Assembly (NCBI GenBank): GCA_963082975.1
Contig: OY720346.1
Location: 68,873,267-68,937,266 of the forward strand
Source: Labia minor
Taxonomy: Eukaryota > Arthropoda > Insecta > Dermaptera > Spongiphoridae
DNA length: 64,000 nucleotides
Direction of reading: 5' to 3'
The position numbers were made by a program, and so were the translations under genes. Each line of letters opens with the position of its first letter. The first letter of the stretch is position 1. A model generated the notes under the pieces. That model was not told the DNA's origin. It ran no database searches and saw only the letters and a program-made list of their open reading frames with translations. Below are positions 57,766 through 64,000 of the stretch, one piece after another.

Positions 57766-58867
57766 TTGTTTAATTTTGAATATTGCTATTCAGTTTAGAA
57801 ATAGAATTTAAATAGGAAAGGATTTAAATAAGATTATAATCTTTATTTCATATACACTTATCAGATTAGATTCTTTATTTGAATTGAACATCAATTATTT
57901 CCCCCTCTTTTCCCTGTTTTGTATTTATCAATGCCTTTCTGTCATTAAATAAGATTTTAAAAATATTCAGAATATATATATAGATGACATCTTCCTAAAC
58001 ATTCACAATTGAAATTCCCTCCCTTCTATATAGATCTCCATATTTTATTTCCTCAAAATGTAGCCTACTCTTTTATTTAAATACTAAAATATTGTTTTTA
58101 TATTATTCCAATTGAAAAAATGATTTTACTTTTAAAATTTGTATTTTTATTCATTTTTATTCTATAAAATTATTATTTTTTTTTTTTGCTCTATAGTTGT
58201 ACTATATAATAGATGTATAAAGTACATTTCATATAATATAATAATACATTATATAGTATTATATAAAGAGGAGAGTTATCAAGTTTAATAAATTTAATTT
58301 GAAAATTTTTACGATCCCTTTTATGAAAACATTGAAAAGTTTTTAAATAGATTCTATTTTATTTATATGTAAATCTGATTGTGTAGATGTGCGGGTTTAT
58401 CATTCTATTATAATATAAATATATATATATCTATGTATATATATATATATATATGAATGAGTAAAATGGATTGGGGTGGGCAAAGTGGGCAAGGGTGCTT
58501 TTTAAGCGTATTTCAAGGGAGAAACAAAAATTTTATGATTCTTTTTTACTTTCTTTATATGAAAATGTTAAGTTTATGATTTCTCTTCAGTTTTTGATAA
58601 TAATAAAAACCATTCGTTAAGTATTAGTCTCATTCATCCCCCTCTTCATTTCATTTTTATTTAATATTAGATTCTCAAATTTGAAACACGCACCTGGATT
58701 TTATAAAACGTGTTTTCTTTTCTTAAATTTAAAGTAACAACTCACTGGTTGCATAGCGATTAGGTGCTTATTTGTGGAAAAGGGGGAGCGGGAGAAGAAA
58801 ACTGTACTTCTTTTCATCCGTTAATGGAGCATTTCTTTTGCAAATAAATAAATGAAGGAATGAAAGG
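57587..58867. other. AT-rich, (TA)n tracts
   Basis: TA tracts at about 57738-57764 and 58421-58454. No gene or shared repeat seen. Confidence 0.5.
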
Positions 58868-59386
58868 AGGAGGCAATTGTTCACTTTAGCAAATGTATCG
58901 TAGATTTGGATAAAACTTTACCAATGGATTCCTTTTTTAATTTCAAACAAACTTTCCTTATTCAATATTTATTGGTCGCTTCTAGTTTTCGAAATGAAAG
59001 TTTTTTTATGTTTGACTGATTAGCTCGTTATGTACGTCAAAATGTGCAGGAATTAAGTTATTGAGAAATTTTCAGTTTTTTTTTTAGTTCAGTTTGGATA
59101 TAGGAAAATTATTTAATTAATTCATTTTTTAATTTTTCTATATCTAAACCGAACCGAAGAAAAAATTTGATAATTGCTGAAGCCCTCTACTGGTCAAATC
59201 AATAAAACATTATAAATATGATATTGAAATTTTTATACAAATTTTAATAATTTTTATTTCTCAAACTAGCGACCGAAAAATATTGAATAAGGAAAGTTTG
59301 ATTGGAATTAAAAAAGGAATCCAATCGTAAAATTTTATCCATATCCACGACTTATATGCTAAAGTGAATAATTACCAAATTCAGAA
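58868..59386. mobile_element. Foldback element V, copy 2
   Basis: Left arm TTCACTTTAGCA...GATTTGGATAAAACTTTACC and right arm GTAAAATTTTATCCATATCC...GCTAAAGTGAATAATTACC are inverted. Inner words CAGTTTGGATATAG and ATATCTAAACCGAACCG pair again. Order and spacing match 9553-10062. Confidence 0.78.
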
Positions 59387-60184
59387 AAGAATTCACTTTG
59401 GTATAAAATAATGGATCATTTTACTAGTTCATTTATTTTATTAAAGGGAAATTAATTAGAAGGAAGCAAGAGGGGAAGTTGTTTTGCCAAAATACATATA
59501 TACGAGTGTATACTTTAATAAGATGTGGAGGAATAGGAGGGGGAGGGGAGTAATATATCTAGGAAGATGTATGAGATGCTGTCACCTGGACAATTAAAAG
59601 GGAACAACACACTTAATAAAATTCATGGCTCGTAGTGCTTCTTCTGGTCCTCTGCATATAATCCGAAGACATTTCGTACTCTCATTAAAATGGAAACTTG
59701 TAACAGTCGTAACGCATATAAAATAGAAAACAATTTCTTCCTCGCGCTTTCACTGAATGCGTGTGGCGGTGTGATGGTGGGGGTGAGGGTTTTAATTGAA
59801 AAGTTTACTTTAGCTGAAAAGGGGAATCAGAATGACAATAGCAATCATAAAAATACCACTACAATTGTTTTTAATCTCTCCTTCTATAATAATATTACGT
59901 ATTTTTATACGCTTCTACTTGGATGAATTAAAATAAAATAAAGCTTCTTTTTTGGGTTTTTGCTTTTGTTCCGTTTTTGTTGTCTAGTAATCATTCGAAT
60001 TCATCAGACAGCATTATAGATTATAAACATATTTATTTATTTATTTATCTATTATATATTATTATTTGAAAAGCATCATTGCTAATATTCTTATGGATCT
60101 CATTTTTACATATTTAGACCAATTCTACCATTCAGAAATAAAAAATAGATTGAACTATAAAAATTATTTATCATTTAATCAAGA
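59387..60184. other. Unassigned
   Basis: Partly balanced between 59500 and 59800 with an open plus frame (59690-59926) of unknown character. The rest is AT-rich. Confidence 0.4.
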
Positions 60185-60636
60185 GTACCTGGTTCACCGA
60201 GCCGCCTTTCAAATAATTTAAAAGATCATATGATTTGATTTATATTTATAATATTTTGAATTTAAGGAAGCGCTGGCTGACGTCATTTAAATTTCCTATT
60301 TTAAATTGAGAAACAACGAATAAACGTTCTGAAACAATTTCAAATAATTTAAAAGAATGTATTAATACACTGAAAGATGACATGGATATAACATAATTAT
60401 TTTTAATTTTATTTTATTTATAATATTTTGTAGTTAAGAAAGCGCTGTCTGGCGTAGTTGCTGACGTCATTTAAATTTCCTATTTTAAATTAAGAAAAAA
60501 CTTATAAAGATAATTTTTCCCGAGGCTCAAACCAATAGAGACGATTTTACTTTATAAAAATTATCGATGGTGTGAATTTCAAAAAAAAAAAATCCTTCGA
60601 GTGGTTTAATATTTCAAAAATACAAATATATATATA
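60185..60636 (-). mobile_element. U-family repeat, two partial copies in tandem
   Basis: GTACCTGGTTCACCGAGCCG starts the first partial copy. CAAATAATTTAAAAGA recurs at 60210 and 60338, and GGAAGCGCTGGCTGACGTCA and GAAAGCGCTGTCTGGCGTAG mark the two copies. The core is on the minus strand at about 60595. Its 5' end appears beyond two insertions, at 61802-61848. Confidence 0.7.
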
Positions 60637-60640
60637 TGTG

Positions 60641-60970
60641 TAAGTTATATTGTTATGTTAAATTATATTCACCAATAGAAGATAATCTGTAGTTGCTATG
60701 ATACAATAATTCTTGTTAGTTCAAGTGAATATACATAATTAAAATTGTGTGTAATTTATTTTGTATTTGTAAAATATTGTAAATAAATCTTGTTATTTCA
60801 GAATCGTTTAATTCTTGAAAAATCCACACACTTACAAATTGAATAAAAAGTCCTTACATGCTAATGTCGATCTGTCAGTTATTTATGCCAGTTTATTTTA
60901 TTTACTATATCCTAGCAACCACAGATTATCTTCTATTGGTGAATATAATTTAATATAACAATATAGCTTA
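60641..60970. mobile_element. MITE with about 60-bp terminal inverted repeats
   Basis: 60641-60700 (with TATTCACCAATAGAAGATAA) is inverted at 60911-60970 (TTATCTTCTATTGGTGAATA) with a few mismatches. About 330 bp, no open frame, inserted in the TA tract of a U copy. Superfamily not assigned because no clear duplication was found. Confidence 0.8.
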
Positions 60971-60973
60971 TAT

Positions 60974-61800
60974 GAGGCCTTCAGCGCCAGAACGGCCTAA
61001 CCCACATTTTTCACTTTTTTGCTTTTGTCTTAACATTATCCTCATAACTTATATTTTAAAATGCCGTAGTAGCCTAAGCAACCTTCTCGTTTTTATCGCT
61101 AGATTTCAGCACATGTACTACTCTGGATTTCATGGTTTAATAGAAATCTAAAACGCCAAACCGCATAAAAGCTGGCCAGGTCCGAAATAAATTAATTTCC
61201 AGCTACAGAAACAATTTCAAATAATTTTAATATATCTATTAATGTAATAAAAACAGATATGGGTATAACATAAATATTTTTAATTTTATTTTATTTATAA
61301 TATATATGTAAGGCCAGAATGTGGCGTCATGAATGGTTGGATGACGTCATATAATTTTAAATTAAGAAAAAACTAATAAAGATGATTTTTCTCGAGAATA
61401 AAACCACCACAAAGTGCATTATTCGTGGTGATATGTAAAAAATCTCCTCATGTGAAATTTGTTGTGGAAATAACCCTTTCCTTCCTATCGTCGATCGCTA
61501 ATACTACCACTTCCGCATCACGGATTTGCACCAAAAGTTGATCAATTCATCCCACTGATGCATTAAGTAAATATACCAAATTTCATCAAAATCCGTTGAG
61601 CCGTTCAGGCTGTACACATCTAAACGGACGGACGGACGGACAGACATCATGCTAAAAATACTTTTTTCTGTTAAGAAAATGCATGATTCGTGGAGATATG
61701 TAAAAATCTCCACATGTGAAATTTTGTGTGAAAACAATACTATCGTCGGTCGGTAAAAAGTGAAAAACGTGGGTTAGGCCGTTCTGGCGCTGAAGGCCTC
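60974..61800. mobile_element. Element with 46-bp terminal inverted repeats
   Basis: GAGGCCTTCAGCGCCAGAAC at 60974 and its reverse complement ending at 61800. The 46-base arms (60974-61019, 61755-61800) differ at one base. The sequence between is the R copy 61164-61754 plus about 145 bp of unique DNA. No transposase is present. Confidence 0.8.
61164..61754 (-). mobile_element. R-family element, 3' end trimmed
   Basis: Begins (minus) ACCGACCGACGATAGTATTG after a T run that belongs to the flanking 46-bp arm. (GTCY)n at 61624-61643, core GAACGGCTCAACGGATTTTG, and paired TGACGTCA-type words (GTGGCGTCATG, GATGACGTCAT). The subterminal CCGTCGGTCGG before the hairpin is missing (GGCCAGGTCCGAAATAAATT). 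Confidence 0.8.
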
Positions 61801-61801
61801 T

Positions 61802-61848
61802 TATATATAATTTTTTCTAGTATAATAAGATAAGATTAGGATAATATA
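61802..61848 (-). mobile_element. U-family 5' end, displaced by insertions
   Basis: Reverse complement reads TCTTATCTTATTATACTAGA then AAAAATTATATATAA, as at 57113. With 60185-60636 it makes one U element split at its TA tract. Confidence 0.7.
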
Positions 61849-63249
61849 AAATAAAATATAAGAAGCAAATCAATCTGAACCCTGTTCTTATTTTTTTATT
61901 AAACATTCCTGATATTTTTCTATTTACCATATTCTTAAACTCTAGCCAAAATCTTTCATGAGAATAGAATAGATGATATCCATCATTTCATTTTCGAAAT
62001 ACTAATGAATACTAAAATTATGTATTTATATTTTTTTTTAATATCTAAATATCTATTTAATTTATAATTCACTAGACTAATTAATTCATTATTTCCATTC
62101 AACCTCCTAATTAGATATTTATTTTTTATGGAAGAATTTATTTTTATTAGTTTTGCGATTGTATTTGTATTTTGATGGACATTTCACGAACGATAGGAAG
62201 GGGTTGAGGGTAATCGTGATAGACACCCCTTTTCCTGTACGGTATGATCGGCCGTGCGTGTTTTCGAATTTCCAAATTGTAGATAATAGCAGTGAAGATA
62301 ACTCCACAGGAAATTGTATTTAAGGAGGGGATCCGATATTTCAATCTTGACCCATACGTTTTGACATTACTCCCTCGCTCACTTCTTTTCCCCTTTCCCA
62401 CCGAATCAAATTCCAACGAAATCGCTGTATTTCTCGAATTCCATTGCATCTTCCTTTCTTCCCCTCCTCATCGACGAAGTATACGTTCGTTTTTGGTCTA
62501 ATTAAAATTTTTAGTTATTTTATGACAGGGAATACAGATCTCACCGGCTATAATTTTAATAGAAGTCCCCTTAATTAAAATGTTTAGAACGCAGTGCGAG
62601 AATTTATATCTATAGATACTTGTAGCGAAATTATGTTGATTAATCCATTATTCAATGGAGTTAATTCAGAGTTTGGTGTGAGTAGGTGGATGAGTGGGTG
62701 AGCAGGGTGGTCGTGGGGGGAGTAGTCAGGTTTGGGGGGTTGCACAGCATCTCTCCTTCGAGGATGAATAAGGTCAGGTCGTGCATGCAAATCAGTTTCT
62801 GCGTCAGGGGCACCTGCACACCCAGGGGTCGATAAAGTAGTCTTCGTCTTGTGGTGGGGGTCATTGAAGGGCCAAATGACCACAAGCCGGCCGGGCTCGA
62901 CATTTTGGAATGTTCTCCGTTTCGATTTCCATGTCGTCCCCGACAAGGGTAATTATTTATTTCCAACTTGGGACCACTGAGTAAGTGCCACTTAACGGGT
63001 TCGGTCCAATTTTAACGAACTTGGTTTGTTTTGAAGACCAGCAACCCCTTCCAACCCTTGCCTCACCTTCCACCCTTTCCGTCACAGAATTTAGAAATGT
63101 TTATCATGTATTTAATTAAATTTCATCTTATAATAAATTCTTCGTTTTTATTTAATTATACTTAATCATACTATTAAAATCCTATATATTTAAAAATAAA
63201 TTTACTTTTTGGGGAAATACAGAATAAAAAATATATTTTTTATAAATAA
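61849..63249. other. Unassigned; large balanced block 62150-63090
   Basis: The longest non-repeat, non-AT-rich block of the window. Minus frames at 62147-62449 (100 codons), 62584-62946 (120) and 62661-62966 (101) are open but overlap in different frames and show no domain. CACCCACCACAAG-like and GC-rich words dominate 62690-62960. A host exon or regulatory block is plausible but unproven. Confidence 0.4.
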
Positions 63250-63745
63250 GCTGGAGTGTCTCAACTCAACTATCTCGCAAATTTGAATTGGATTAATTAA
63301 CATATATTATATTTAAATTAAATTTAATTAATTATAAATAAAAATTAATAAATAATATTTATTAAATCAACGCATGTTTGACTCTTTGTTGACACCACGT
63401 CACGTGTTGGCGCGTGATTTGCAGTGTTAAAAAATTAATTCTGGTACTTTCAGCGATTCAATCAAGCTGAAATTCTTTATATAGCAGTTTTCTTACAATT
63501 TTTAATCATGAGAAAAACTATCAAACATATATCTTTATTTTTACGGGTACTTTAGAGGAAAAAAAATCTAAACGTTGTAGGTAATGACCCTCTTCCAGTT
63601 GAGCTACATTTTTCAAAAGTTGATAGAAAACTACGAATTTTGAATAATGCCCGTATACCAAATTTCATTATTCTAGCTCAAACCGATTTTGTGTAATCTT
63701 GTCTACATACATACACACATACACACACACACAAAGAGATAGTAA
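63250..63745 (-). mobile_element. T-family repeat, uninterrupted
   Basis: GGAGTGTCTCAACTCAACTA, CACCACGTCACGTGTTGGCG, the unoccupied GTTAAAAA site (63426-63433), AGCTCAAACCGATTTTGTGT and a (CA)n tract (about 63711-63733). Confidence 0.82.
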
Positions 63746-64000
63746 AAATGGTGATAAGGAGGAATGAAATTAAAGGTAATCAATTCATATTGTCTAGCAA
63801 CTTAATAATATTAAACCTCTTAAATATAATATCAATAATAAGTTTAAATAAAATCGATATATATTTATGATATCCATTATAATAGTTTCAGTTGCAGTCA
63901 ATGCATGCATGCTTCCATCGCCTTTTCCAAGTCCTTTAAAAGCCCATCGATAACAGGTAAAACAAATAAATATCATTTTGACATCTCTTCCATTTTACTC
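63746..64000. other. No gene seen
   Basis: AT-rich end of the window. The 60-codon minus frame at 63794-63976 has no motif. Confidence 0.5.

Noticed and set aside
61504-61737. 77-codon frame reading SVRPSVRLDVYSLNGSTDFD
   Set aside because: It is a translation of the R-family core and (GTCY)n tract. Other R copies do not keep the frame.
62584-62966. Two overlapping minus frames (120 and 101 codons) as a gene
   Set aside because: They overlap out of frame, are GC/Pro/Thr-rich low complexity and match no family I know. Kept only as a candidate block.

Overview
This is a eukaryotic, very AT-rich, low-gene-density window. I find no host protein-coding gene with recognisable exons, no rRNA and no functional tRNA. 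What can be read is almost all transposable-element material: mariner and Tc1-like elements, hAT elements and hAT MITEs, non-LTR retrotransposons of RTE/Jockey-like type, tRNA-headed SINEs, and several hundred-base repeat families that look like non-autonomous Helitron/Helentron (mini-me/DINE-1-like) elements. Base composition, mariner abundance and the (GTCY)n-bearing repeats fit an arthropod. A parasitic copepod genome would fit well, but that is inference and no marker gene fixes the species. The window is best read as intergenic or large-intron DNA.

Layout. 0-17 kb: sparse relics, namely a LINE 3' end with its target-site duplication (TSD), a SINE, a mariner relic, a foldback element and the first R-family (Helentron-like) copies. 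17-32 kb: a Tc1-like MITE, mariner MITEs, a head-to-tail pair of R copies, a mariner abutting a SINE, hAT MITEs, two tRNA-like leaders joined to LINE-like sequence, and a mariner whose core is replaced by a 32-bp minisatellite. 32.5-46.3 kb is the densest part: an interrupted palindrome of about 4.4 kb built on inverted T-family copies, with a hAT element in one arm and a deleted mariner inside that hAT; then Helitron-like U copies, a T copy with a hAT MITE, and another T copy with a 1.2-kb hAT. 46-54 kb: a SINE, a hAT MITE and a deleted mariner. 54.5-57 kb: the only long open reading frame, a 5'-truncated RTE-like LINE with an open reverse transcriptase and a 13-bp TSD. 57-64 kb: U copies, a second foldback element, a nest of MITEs and an R copy around 60.2-61.85 kb, and a last T copy.

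How the parts relate. The same families recur, so empty sites for several insertions are present in the window itself, which lets nesting order be read directly. Three repeat families (R, U, T) share a short core placed just after a microsatellite tract, as described for mini-me elements. Strand for R, U and T is given by the direction of that core. Several moderately GC-richer blocks (about 2.0-2.35, 4.24-4.72, 10.55-10.99, 27.7-28.0, 47.2-47.5, 48.3-48.9, 53.7-54.1, 62.15-63.1 kb) are not explained by repeats and are the best candidates for host exons or regulatory DNA, but I cannot assign any function to them.
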